A stretch of DNA of 64,000 nt from Caulobacter zeae (GTDB lineage: Bacteria; Pseudomonadota; Alphaproteobacteria; Caulobacterales; Caulobacteraceae): the NCBI RefSeq assembly GCF_002858925.1, contig NZ_PJRS01000023.1:144109-208108 (forward strand), in the 5' to 3' direction. This document shows, piece after piece, positions 53,187 through 60,913 of this stretch. The translations under genes and the position numbers were made by a program. The stretch's first letter is position 1; each line of letters begins with the position of its first letter. The notes under the pieces were generated by a model. That model was not told the origin of the DNA. It saw nothing but the letters and a program-made list of their open reading frames with translations, and searched no databases.

Positions 53187-53618
53187 ATGCGCCGCCTCTC
53201 GCTCGCCATCGTCGCCTTTTTCAGCCTCTGCGGCGCCGCCGTGGCCGCCCAGGCGGCCGCTCCGACCGCCCCCGCACAGCGCACCATGACCGTGGCCGCC
53301 GGCCAGGCGACCACCATTCCGCTGAACGGGTCGGCCCGCGAGATCGTCGTCGGCGATCCGCAGATCGCCGACGTCAGCGTCGTCAACGACCGCACCCTGG
53401 TGATCCTGGGCAAGCGCGTGGGCGTGACCACCCTGTTCGCCTTCGACGCCCAGGGCCGCTCGCTGGCCGGCGGCCAGGTGCTGGTGACCGACGTGTCGGC
53501 CGACGCCGTGACCGTCCAGCGCGGCGCGGCCGCCTCGGCCTACGCCTGCGAGAGCCGCTGCATCGCCCTGACCGCCAGCGAACCGACGACCGCCCCGTCG
53601 ACGCCCGGCCAGCCCTGA
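53187..53618 (+). CDS. Stand-alone pilus/secretin N-terminal domain protein
   Basis: The 143-residue secreted protein has a signal peptide (MRRLSLAIVAFFSLCGAAVA) and one pilus-N domain. MTVAAGQATTIPLNGSAREIVVGDPQIADVSVVNDRTLVILGKRVGVTTLFAFDAQG is the same fold found at the N-terminus of CpaC. It has no secretin pore. Residues Cys-x3-Cys near the C-terminus (CESRC) could form a disulfide. Divergent from pilA and upstream of two TadE-like genes, it is probably a periplasmic Tad accessory. Confidence 0.85.
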   Translation: MRRLSLAIVAFFSLCGAAVAAQAAAPTAPAQRTMTVAAGQATTIPLNGSAREIVVGDPQIADVSVVNDRTLVILGKRVGVTTLFAFDAQGRSLAGGQVLVTDVSADAVTVQRGAAASAYACESRCIALTASEPTTAPSTPGQP

Positions 53619-53702
53619 CACGATAGGCCGCACGCAGTTACGCCGCACGTGCGCGTGCGCGCGCGCGACCGGCGGTTAGGGCGCGGTTAGGGAGCGGCCG
53701 CT

Positions 53703-54314
53703 ATGGTCCCCCAAGTCGCAAACTCGGACCGCCGCATGGGGAAGCCTCCCGTTTCGCTGAACGCCCGCCTGCAACTGGCCGCCCGCCGTCGGCTGGGCGG
53801 CTTCGCGCGCGCGCAGGACGGCGCGACCGCCGTCGAGTTCGCCCTGTTGCTGGCACCGTTCCTGGTGCTGCTGTTCGGCCTCATCGAGCTGGCGCTGATC
53901 TTCTTCGCATCCATGGTGCTCGAGAACGCGGTCATCGACTCCGGCCGCGAGATCCGCACCGGCCAGGTCCAGACCTCAGGCTCCAACTCCGCCAGCGCCT
54001 TCAAGGACAAGGTCTGCGCGCGGATGAGCTGGCTGCAGAGCGGCTGCGCCGGACGCCTGCGCGTCGACGTGCGCACGGTCTCGACCTTCACCTCGACCAG
54101 CAACCTGACCACGCCCAACACCCCGTGCTGGGATCCAGGCGGCCCAAGCTCGCTGGTGATCGTGCGCGCCTACTACGACTGGCCCCTGATCACGCCCCTG
54201 ATGGCGTCGGTCCTGCAGAAGAGCAACGGCAAGGCGAACCTGGGCTTCACCACCGCCTTCGCCAACGAGCCCTACGACAGCAGTTCGGCCGCCAGCGTGA
54301 GCTGCCCCGCATGA
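53703..54314 (+). CDS. TadE-like pseudopilin (first of two)
   Basis: The 203-residue protein has the TadE signature QDGATAVEFALLLAPFLVLLFGLIELALIFF after a basic N-terminus. The prepilin-peptidase site is in DGATAVEF. A periplasmic domain with several cysteines follows. TadE/TadF pseudopilins are needed for Flp pilus assembly. The start is taken at ATG 53703 with AGGGAG 8 bases upstream; an internal ATG 11 codons later is possible. Its stop overlaps the next gene (ATGA). Confidence 0.9.
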   Translation: MVPQVANSDRRMGKPPVSLNARLQLAARRRLGGFARAQDGATAVEFALLLAPFLVLLFGLIELALIFFASMVLENAVIDSGREIRTGQVQTSGSNSASAFKDKVCARMSWLQSGCAGRLRVDVRTVSTFTSTSNLTTPNTPCWDPGGPSSLVIVRAYYDWPLITPLMASVLQKSNGKANLGFTTAFANEPYDSSSAASVSCPA

Positions 54315-54862
54315 TCCCCCGCCGCCCCAGTCCCGCCCGGAAGCGTTTCGCCCGCGACACCCGCGGCGCCGTCGCCGTCGAGTTCGCCCTGCTGGCGCCG
54401 CTGTTGCTGCTGTTCTACATCGGCCTGGCCGAGATGACCCAGGCGATGATGGCCCAGCGACGCCTGTTCCACGCCACGTCGCTGATCGGCGACATGGCCG
54501 CCCAGAACGGCCAGATCAACCAGACGCGGGTCGACGACATCTACAACATCGGCCAGGCGGTGATGAAGCCGTTCCCGTCCTCGCCCATGCGCCTGTGCCT
54601 CTACAGCGTGGTCTCCGACGCCAACGGCAAGGACACGGTGGGCTGGAGCGCGCCCAAGAACAGCCCGACCGGCTGCCCGGCCCTCGGGGCCGTGGTGACC
54701 AACGTGCCCGACAGCGTGCTGCCCGCCAGCAGCAGCGTGATCATCAGCACGACCAGCTACAGCTACACGCCGACCCTCAGCCTAAACGACGCCTCGTTCA
54801 CCTTCCGGCGCACCTACTATCTGCGCCCGCGCCGCACCGAAACCGTGGCCTGGGTGAAGTAG
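54311..54862 (+). CDS. TadE/TadF-like pseudopilin (second of two)
   Basis: The 183-residue protein has DTRGAVAVEFALLAPLLLLFYIGLAEMTQAMM, the TadE-type membrane segment with a G-AVAVEF cleavage site. A periplasmic domain ends ASFTFRRTYYLRPRRTETVAWVK. It is coupled to the first TadE-like gene. The two are likely processed by CpaA and act together in the pilus base. It is convergent with pabC across 4 bp. Confidence 0.88.
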   Translation: MIPRRPSPARKRFARDTRGAVAVEFALLAPLLLLFYIGLAEMTQAMMAQRRLFHATSLIGDMAAQNGQINQTRVDDIYNIGQAVMKPFPSSPMRLCLYSVVSDANGKDTVGWSAPKNSPTGCPALGAVVTNVPDSVLPASSSVIISTTSYSYTPTLSLNDASFTFRRTYYLRPRRTETVAWVK

Positions 54863-54866
54863 GGGC

Positions 54867-55628
54867 CTAGCCGGCGGCGACGGCCAGGGCCGCCAAGCGC
54901 GGATCCTCGCCCAGGTCCCGACCGTCCAACCGGACCAGGGGCCGCACCCCGGTCAGGCTGTTGGTCAGGAAGACCGCGCCCGCCAGCGCTTCGGGGCCGA
55001 CGCGGACCTCGCGCGCCTCCAGTCCCAGGCCTTCGGCCGCCGCCAGGATCCGCCCCCGCGCCAGGCCGGCCAGCACGCCGCAATCCAGGGCCGGCGTCGA
55101 CAGCGTCTCGCCCTCCAGCCAGAACAGATTGCCGGCCGAGGCGCAGGCCAGATGGCCCTGGTTGTTCAGCATCAGGGCCTCGTCGGCGCCGGCGGCGCGC
55201 GCTTCGCGCCGGGCCAGCACGTTGTCGAGATAGGACAGCGTCTTCAGCCGCGAGGCGGGCGAGCCCTCGTTGCGGCGAACCGAAGCCACCACCGCCCGAG
55301 CCGGCGCGCCGGCCGGCGGCGCGGGCGCGCACGAGGCCAGCAGCACGCAGGCGGGCGCCTCGGGCCGGTCCAGCCCCCGCCCGCCCGAGCCGGCGGTCAG
55401 GGTCAGCCGCACGGCGGCGCGGCCGGCGGTCAGGCCCGCCTCGCCCGGCGCGGCCAGAACCAGGCCCAGCGCCAGGTCGCGATCCAGCGCCGGCAGGCCC
55501 AGCGCGATGCAACCCGCCGCCATGCGGTCGAGATGCGCCTCGACGTGGCGGACCTGGCCGTCGAGCGCCAGCAGGGTCTCGAACAGGCCGTCGCCCAGCA
55601 GCAGGCCGCGATCATTGAGCGGGATCAT
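54867..55628 (-). CDS. pabC: Aminodeoxychorismate lyase-like class IV aminotransferase PabC
   Basis: PabC releases p-aminobenzoate from aminodeoxychorismate for folate synthesis. The 253-residue PLP-fold-IV protein starts MIPLNDRGLLLGDGLFETLLA. It has the PLP lysine region SRLKTLSYLDNVLARREA and EALMLNNQGHLACASAGNLFW. D-amino-acid or branched-chain transaminases share the fold, but coupling to pabB (ATGA overlap) supports PabC. Confidence 0.87.
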   Translation of the reverse strand: MIPLNDRGLLLGDGLFETLLALDGQVRHVEAHLDRMAAGCIALGLPALDRDLALGLVLAAPGEAGLTAGRAAVRLTLTAGSGGRGLDRPEAPACVLLASCAPAPPAGAPARAVVASVRRNEGSPASRLKTLSYLDNVLARREARAAGADEALMLNNQGHLACASAGNLFWLEGETLSTPALDCGVLAGLARGRILAAAEGLGLEAREVRVGPEALAGAVFLTNSLTGVRPLVRLDGRDLGEDPRLAALAVAAG

Positions 55629-56956
55629 GCGCCCTCCCCCGTCAGCGCCCGGCGCAGGGCGTCGATCTTGGCCTCGGTCTCCAGCCGCTCGGACAGCGGG
55701 TCGCTGTCGGCGACGATGCCCGCCCCGGCCTTGGATTCCAGCATCCAGCCGTTCTCGGTCTCGGCGAGAGCGACGGTGCGGATCAGGACGCTGGACTCGA
55801 AGGCCCCGTCGAAGCCGGCCCAGAACAGCGAGCCGCAATAAGGTCCGCGCGGGCCTTCGAGGCCGGCGATCACCTTCATGGCCTGCACCTTGGGCGCGCC
55901 GGTGATCGAGCCCGGCGGGAAGGTCGCCCGCAGCAGGTCGGAAACGCCAAGGCCCGGCTTCAACCGCCCCTCCACCGTCGAGACCAGGTGATGGACGTTG
56001 GCGAAGGTCTCGACCTTGAACAGATCGGGCGTGCGCACGCCGCCCGGCGGGCTGACCCTGGCCAGGTCGTTGCGCATCAGGTCGACGATCATCAGGTTCT
56101 CGGCCCGGTCCTTGGCGCTAGTCGACAGCTCGAAGGCCAGGGCGCGGTCGCTGGCGGGATCGGCGCCGCGCGGACGCGTGCCCTTGATCGGCCGGGTTTC
56201 GATCTCGCCGCCGCGCACCTTGAGGAACCGCTCGGGCGAGTTGGACACCATCGCCCGCCCGGGCAGCCGCAGCCAGGCGGCGAACGGCGCGGGGCTGGCG
56301 CCGCGCAGGCGGGTGAAAAGGTCGAAGGGATCGGCGCCCGGCGCCAGCCGGCCCCGCCAGGCGCGGGCGATATTGGCCTGGAAGATCTCGCCGCCCAAGA
56401 TCCGCTCGACCACGTCGGCGACCGCAGCCTCATAAGCCTCGGGCGGCTCGGCCTCCAACGCCTCGCACAGCCGCCCCTCGAAGGGATCGCAGGCCGGCGC
56501 GTCCAGCCAAGCCAGGGCGGCGCGGGCGCGGCTTTCCGCCTGCGCGCGCCCCTCGCCGCGACCGACCGCGACGACCGTGCGCTGCATGTGGTCGAAGGCC
56601 AGAAGGGCCGGATAGCGCGCGCAGACCAGGTCGGGCCAGTCGCCGCGCGCCAGATCGAGCGCCTCGATGCGGTCGCCCAGCTCGTAGGCGGCCAGGCCCA
56701 GGACGCCGCCCTGGAACGGCGGGCCTTCGGGATCGCTGGGCAGGGCCGGACCGATCATGGCCGCCAGGGCCGCGAACGGGTCGCGCCGATCGGCCGCCTC
56801 CAGGGTCAGGGTCTGGTCGGGCGCGCGCAGCAGGTAGGACCACCGCTCGCCCGGGCCGCCTGACAGCAGGGCGCAGGCGAAGGGCTCGTCCCGGAAGGGG
56901 GCCGCGGCCCAGAGGGGGTCCCGCCACGGAGCGGCGATGAGGGCGACGTCGCGCAT
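55625..56956 (-). CDS. pabB: Aminodeoxychorismate synthase component I PabB
   Basis: PabB aminates chorismate using ammonia from PabA. The 443-residue protein has the chorismate-binding core: ILGGEIFQANIARAW, ETRPIKGTRPRG, DRAENLMIVDLMRNDLARV and TFPPGSITGAPKVQAMKVI. The lysine of PIKGT separates PabB from anthranilate synthase, which has PIAGT. The start MRDVALIAAPWRDP is taken at 56956. The operon continues into pabC. A pabA gene is not nearby. Confidence 0.93.
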   Translation of the reverse strand: MRDVALIAAPWRDPLWAAAPFRDEPFACALLSGGPGERWSYLLRAPDQTLTLEAADRRDPFAALAAMIGPALPSDPEGPPFQGGVLGLAAYELGDRIEALDLARGDWPDLVCARYPALLAFDHMQRTVVAVGRGEGRAQAESRARAALAWLDAPACDPFEGRLCEALEAEPPEAYEAAVADVVERILGGEIFQANIARAWRGRLAPGADPFDLFTRLRGASPAPFAAWLRLPGRAMVSNSPERFLKVRGGEIETRPIKGTRPRGADPASDRALAFELSTSAKDRAENLMIVDLMRNDLARVSPPGGVRTPDLFKVETFANVHHLVSTVEGRLKPGLGVSDLLRATFPPGSITGAPKVQAMKVIAGLEGPRGPYCGSLFWAGFDGAFESSVLIRTVALAETENGWMLESKAGAGIVADSDPLSERLETEAKIDALRRALTGEGA

Positions 56957-56996
56957 CGGCGGGTGATAGCGCCGCGCGTGGCCGACGGCTACAGCC

Positions 56997-58427
56997 TCAA
57001 GCCTCGCGCCCGCCGCCGCGCACGGCGAACAGGCCCAGCGCGCCCAGGGCCATGAGGGCGACGATCGGCACGAAGCCGGCCACCTGGCTGTGGAACAGGG
57101 TCGTGGCCGCCGCCACCAGGGCCGAGCCCAGCCACACCGTCGCCGTGCCCGACAGCGCGTAGAGCCCGAAGAACGCCGCCGTGCGGTCGGCCGGCGCCAG
57201 GCGCACCAGCAGGGTGCGGCTCGACGCATACTGGGCGGTGACGCAGATGGCGATGACCAGGCCCAGGCCCACATAGAACAGCTCGGGCAGGGTGCGATAG
57301 ATCGGCCCGTCCCACGCCGCCGGCCCGGCCGGGTCGTAGGCGAAGACATAGAGAATGCGGTCGGGCCGCATGCCCAAGAGGCAGATCAGCGCCGCCAGGC
57401 AGCCGGCGATCTCGATCTGCACGGCGCGCTTGGGCCCCAGCACGCGGTCGAGCTTGGGGGCCAGGAAGCCGCCCAAGGCGCCGACCAGGCTCAGCGACAC
57501 GCCATAGACCAGCATCTCCAGCGCGCCCCAGCCCATCACCCCGGCCGCAAACAGCCCGCCGAACACCAGAAGCGCGGTCATGCCGTCGCAATAGAGCATT
57601 CGCGTCGCCAGGAAGGTGGCGACGTCCCGGTGGCCCTTCAGGTTGGCGAAGGTGTCGCGCAGCAGGACCAGACCCGCCTTCAGCGCCGCGCCGACGCGCA
57701 GGCCGGTGCGCGGCGCATCGGGCGTCCACAGCAGGAACGGGATCGCACCCAGCGCCATGATCAGGGCCGACAGCGGCCCCGACAGGCGGCTGGGCTCATG
57801 ATGGCCGGTCGACAGCCCCAGCAACGGCGTCTTGGGAATCCCCGGCCAGTCGACCTGGCCCGGCAGCACGAAGCCCCACAGCATCAGGATCAGCATCAGC
57901 ACCGACAGGCCGTTGGAGAACACATAGCCCAGGCCCGACAGCAGCGAGGCCTGGCCGGGCTCGGCGGCTGCGCGCGGCAGCAGCGAGTTGGCGGCCACGT
58001 CGCCCCAGTTATAGGCCACGCCCAGCACGATCAGGGCCCCGGCCGTCGCCGCCAGCGGCAGCCCGCCGCCCGGCGTCGCCCACCACAGCACGATCAGCGC
58101 GGGCAGCATGATGGTCAGCAACGTGGCGGCCAGCGGCTTGCGCGGTCCGTACTTCTCGACCGCTGCGCCCAGGATCGGAGCGGTCAGGGCGACGATCAGG
58201 CCGTAGGTGGTGGCGATCTGGGCCATCAGGGCCTGGCCCCGCACCGGGTCGCCGACTAGCACGCCGGAAAAATAGGGGGCGAAGATGTAGATGGTGACCA
58301 GCACCACATAGACGTCGCGCGAGCCCTGGTGCAGCACCCAGGACCATCCGCCCCGGGTCAGCGGCTTTCGCGCAGCCGCCTGTTCGACGCCCAGGCGCGC
58401 GGGCGCGCCGTCCAAGACCTCGCTCAT
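56997..58427 (-). CDS. Atg22/UMF1-type MFS transporter
   Basis: The 476-residue protein has about 12 membrane helices. It carries features of the Atg22/UMF1 branch: SWVLHQGSRDVYVVLVTIYIFAPYFS at the start, KYGPRKPLAATLLTIMLPALIVLWW, and AAFFGLYALSGTATVWLGSALVAAATTLFHSQ near the end. Yeast Atg22 exports amino acids from the vacuole; bacterial substrates are unknown. The start MSEVLDGAPARLG is at 58427. It lies 40 bp upstream of pabB on the same strand and could be co-transcribed. Confidence 0.88.
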   Translation of the reverse strand: MSEVLDGAPARLGVEQAAARKPLTRGGWSWVLHQGSRDVYVVLVTIYIFAPYFSGVLVGDPVRGQALMAQIATTYGLIVALTAPILGAAVEKYGPRKPLAATLLTIMLPALIVLWWATPGGGLPLAATAGALIVLGVAYNWGDVAANSLLPRAAAEPGQASLLSGLGYVFSNGLSVLMLILMLWGFVLPGQVDWPGIPKTPLLGLSTGHHEPSRLSGPLSALIMALGAIPFLLWTPDAPRTGLRVGAALKAGLVLLRDTFANLKGHRDVATFLATRMLYCDGMTALLVFGGLFAAGVMGWGALEMLVYGVSLSLVGALGGFLAPKLDRVLGPKRAVQIEIAGCLAALICLLGMRPDRILYVFAYDPAGPAAWDGPIYRTLPELFYVGLGLVIAICVTAQYASSRTLLVRLAPADRTAAFFGLYALSGTATVWLGSALVAAATTLFHSQVAGFVPIVALMALGALGLFAVRGGGREA

Positions 58428-58548
58428 GGTATCCGCCCTGCTGCGGGTCGTCTGACGCGACCCTGAAGCGGAGCCTCGCCCGCGAACGCCGGTTTGTCAC
58501 GCCTTCTTCATCAAGACGGGAAAATCGCCATGGAATGTGGATCTCAGC

Positions 58549-58697
58549 CGTCATCCCGGGCGAAGGACCGCGAAGCGGGCCGCAGACCCGGGACCCGGGG
58601 CGACCGCAATGCGACTGCCTTCCCCCGGCGGCCGATCCAAGCGCCGAGCCCAGTCGCCCGGGTCCCGGCTCTCCGCTCCGCGACGGCCGGGATGACG
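58549..58697. repeat. 149-bp inverted-end intergenic repeat (family E)
   Basis: The ends CGTCATCCCGG and CCGGGATGACG are reverse complements. The interior contains GACCCGGGACCC and GGGTCCCGGCTCTC, giving nested pairing. It fills most of the 291-bp gap between the MFS and phosphatase genes. Confidence 0.7.
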
Positions 58698-58718
58698 GCT
58701 GGAAGGCGTTGCGAAACC

Positions 58719-59492
58719 TCAGGCCAGGATGTGCGCCAGGATCGCCTCGCGGGCCTTGCCGTCGACGCCCAGCACCGTCTCCAGATAGGCGTCGATCGAG
58801 CCGTGGGCGGCCTCGATGGCTTCGACCGAGGCCAGGATATATTCGGCCTCGACCGCCAGGGCCGCGCGGATCGCCGCCTCGGGCGGGACCGAGCCGGTGT
58901 AGCCGGCGAGATAATGGCCGATCCGCTCGCCGATGCGGGCGTAGCGCTCGGGATCGTTGGTGGCCAGATAGTCCTCGACCAGGTCGTCGCGCGACACGCC
59001 GGCCAGGTGGTGGGTCAGGGCGGCCAGCAGGCCCGTGCGGTCCTTGCCGGCGGCGCAGTGGATCAGCACCGGCCCCTTCCCTTCCGCCAGCGCCGCGAAG
59101 TAGCGGGTGAACAGGTCGACATGGCGCGGGGTGAACGGCTTGCGGCGATAGGACTCGACCATGTAGCCGCGCAGGTCGGCCTCGGCGTAGTCCCAGCCGC
59201 GCAGGAAGGTCTGCCAGGGATCGTCGCCCTGCCCGCCCAGGTCGTTGTCGATCACCTGGGCCGAGAACCCGGTCCAGCGGCGCGACGGCTCGCGCTGGCG
59301 TTCGGGCGCGCGGCGCAAATCAACGATGGTGACGAGGCCGAGGCTCCCCATGGCCGCCAGGTCCTCGTCGGTGGCGTCGGCCTGGTGGGCGGCGCGGAAC
59401 AACAGCCCCTTCCTGAGGCGTCCAGCCCCGGCGGCGTAGTCGCCGTAATCGCGGAAGTTCTCGACGCCTTGCAGAGGGATGTGACGGGTCAT
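58719..59492 (-). CDS. Tyrosine-protein phosphatase (Y_phosphatase3 type)
   Basis: The 257-residue protein contains the Cys-x5-Arg phosphatase loop VLIHCAAGKDRTGLLAAL. It also has the family N-terminus LQGVENFRDYGDY and GLLFRAAHQADAT. It resembles the Mycobacterium PtpB-like/SIW14 group that acts on phosphotyrosine or phosphoinositides. It has no signal peptide. The start MTRHIPLQGVENF is conserved in the family. It is divergent from the hydrolase gene across 75 bp. The substrate is unknown. Confidence 0.9.
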   Translation of the reverse strand: MTRHIPLQGVENFRDYGDYAAGAGRLRKGLLFRAAHQADATDEDLAAMGSLGLVTIVDLRRAPERQREPSRRWTGFSAQVIDNDLGGQGDDPWQTFLRGWDYAEADLRGYMVESYRRKPFTPRHVDLFTRYFAALAEGKGPVLIHCAAGKDRTGLLAALTHHLAGVSRDDLVEDYLATNDPERYARIGERIGHYLAGYTGSVPPEAAIRAALAVEAEYILASVEAIEAAHGSIDAYLETVLGVDGKAREAILAHILA

Positions 59493-59567
59493 GGCGTCGA
59501 TGTAGTCGCGTCCCGTGACGAAATCGAGAGTCTGGACGAACGGTGCGTCCGCGCAGATTGTGCGCCC

Positions 59568-60326
59568 ATGCTTCCGGTCCAGCGATTCCAGAGCTTCGAC
59601 GGCGTTTCCATCGCCTACCGCACCCTGGGCGAGGGCTGGCCGACCCTGCTGCTGCACGGCTTCCTGGCCAGCGCCGAGAGCAACTGGTTCCTGCCCGGCA
59701 TCGCCCAGGCCCTGGTCAGCGCCGGCCGCAAGGTGATCGCCCCCGACCTGCGCGGTCACGGCCGCTCGGACGCGCCCAGCGATCCGACCGCCTGGCCCGC
59801 CGACGTCCTGGCCATGGACCAGCAGGCGCTGGTCACGCACCTGCATCTCACCGACTACGACCTCGTCGGCTATTCGCTGGGCGCGCGCACGGCGGTGCGG
59901 ATGATGGTGCGCGGCGCGCGGCCCGAGCGGCTCGTTCTGGCCGGCATGGGCGCCTCGGGCCTGATGGGCGCGGGCGAGCGGGCGGCGATGTTCGAGGACG
60001 CCATCCGCCACGGCGATCAGGCCAAGGACCCCCGCGTCGGCCGCCGCGTGCGGGCGATGATGACCGCCGGCGACCTCAGACCCGAGGCCATGCTGGGCGT
60101 GCTCAACGCCTTCGTCCCGACCTCGGCGGAAGATATCGCCCGCATCGACGTCCCGACCCTGGTCATCGCCGGCCAGCGCGACGACGACAACGGCTCGGCC
60201 GAGGCCCTGGCCGGCATGCTCCCGAACGGCCGCGCCCAGCGCGTGCCCGGCGACCACATGAGCGCGGTGATGGAGCCGAGCCTGGCGACCGGGATCGTGG
60301 GGTTCCTGGACCGGATTTCGCGCTGA
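59568..60326 (+). CDS. Alpha/beta hydrolase
   Basis: The 252-residue protein has the alpha/beta fold with oxyanion HGFLASAES, LRGHGRSDAP and the nucleophile elbow VGYSLGARTA (Ser in G-Y-S-L-G). A catalytic Asp is in AGQRDDDNG and the His is in VPGDHMSAV. The length is normal for esterases and lactonases of this family. It has no signal peptide. The substrate cannot be inferred. Confidence 0.9.
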   Translation: MLPVQRFQSFDGVSIAYRTLGEGWPTLLLHGFLASAESNWFLPGIAQALVSAGRKVIAPDLRGHGRSDAPSDPTAWPADVLAMDQQALVTHLHLTDYDLVGYSLGARTAVRMMVRGARPERLVLAGMGASGLMGAGERAAMFEDAIRHGDQAKDPRVGRRVRAMMTAGDLRPEAMLGVLNAFVPTSAEDIARIDVPTLVIAGQRDDDNGSAEALAGMLPNGRAQRVPGDHMSAVMEPSLATGIVGFLDRISR

Positions 60327-60332
60327 GGAAGC

Positions 60333-60464
60333 CCCCTCTCCCATAGGGAGAGGGCCGGGGTGAGGGGTTACGGCGTTTGACGGAGCGCCGGCACGCCGTC
60401 CGATCTCGTAACCCCTCACCCTCCCACTGCTACGCAGCGGGCCCCTCCCTCTCCCTCAAGGGGG
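60333..60464. repeat. Paired inverted GC-rich intergenic repeat (family C)
   Basis: CCCCCTCTCCCATAGGGAG to GGTGAGGGGTTACG is mirrored by CGTAACCCCTCACCCTCCC to CCCTCCCTCTCCC. The layout is the same as at 335-501. It lies between the hydrolase and the BlaI operator. Confidence 0.7.
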
Positions 60465-60501
60465 CTCAAGCAAAACACCGGTTGACGACCACGATGACAA
60501 C

Positions 60502-60524
60502 TGTCAACGTCGCCATCGTTGACA
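60502..60524. promoter_or_regulatory. Perfect palindrome, likely BlaI-type operator
   Basis: TGTCAACG, 7 bases, CGTTGACA forms an 8-bp perfect inverted repeat 27 bp upstream of the BlaI-like start codon. This position and symmetry suit autorepression by a dimeric winged-helix repressor. Confidence 0.65.
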
Positions 60525-60550
60525 AGCGTCATCGATCGGGAGGGAGCGCC

Positions 60551-60913
60551 ATGAAGATCAGTTCGGCCGAGAGCGTCATCATGGAGGCGCTGTGGCGGAA
60601 GCAGCCGCTGACCTCCGAGGCGATCATCGCCGAGGTCGGCGAGCCCAACGGCTGGACCGAGGGCACCGTCAAGCAGTTGATCAGCCGGCTGCTGAAGAAG
60701 AAGGCCATCGCAGCCCAGCCCGACGGCCGCCGCTATCTCTACAGCCCCCTGCTGGCCCGCCGCGACTACGTGCAGGCCGAGAGCCAGGGCCTGCTCGACC
60801 GGCTGTTCGACGGCCGTCTGGCGCCGCTGGTCACCCAGTTCTCGGAGGGCGGCAAGCTGTCGGACGAGGACGTCGCCGAGCTGAAGGCCCTGGTCGAGAG
60901 GATTTCCAGATGA
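60551..60913 (+). CDS. BlaI/MecI/CopY family repressor
   Basis: The 120-residue protein has the BlaI winged helix: SSAESVIMEALWRKQPLTSEAIIAEV, then WTEGTVKQLISRLLKKKAIAAQPDGRRYLYSPL. A short C-terminal dimerisation helix set follows. In this family, DNA binding is ended by proteolysis triggered by a BlaR1/MecR1 sensor. The next gene, coupled by ATGA overlap, is such an M56 protein. No beta-lactamase gene is adjacent, so the target may be the operon itself or distant genes. Confidence 0.92.
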   Translation: MKISSAESVIMEALWRKQPLTSEAIIAEVGEPNGWTEGTVKQLISRLLKKKAIAAQPDGRRYLYSPLLARRDYVQAESQGLLDRLFDGRLAPLVTQFSEGGKLSDEDVAELKALVERISR

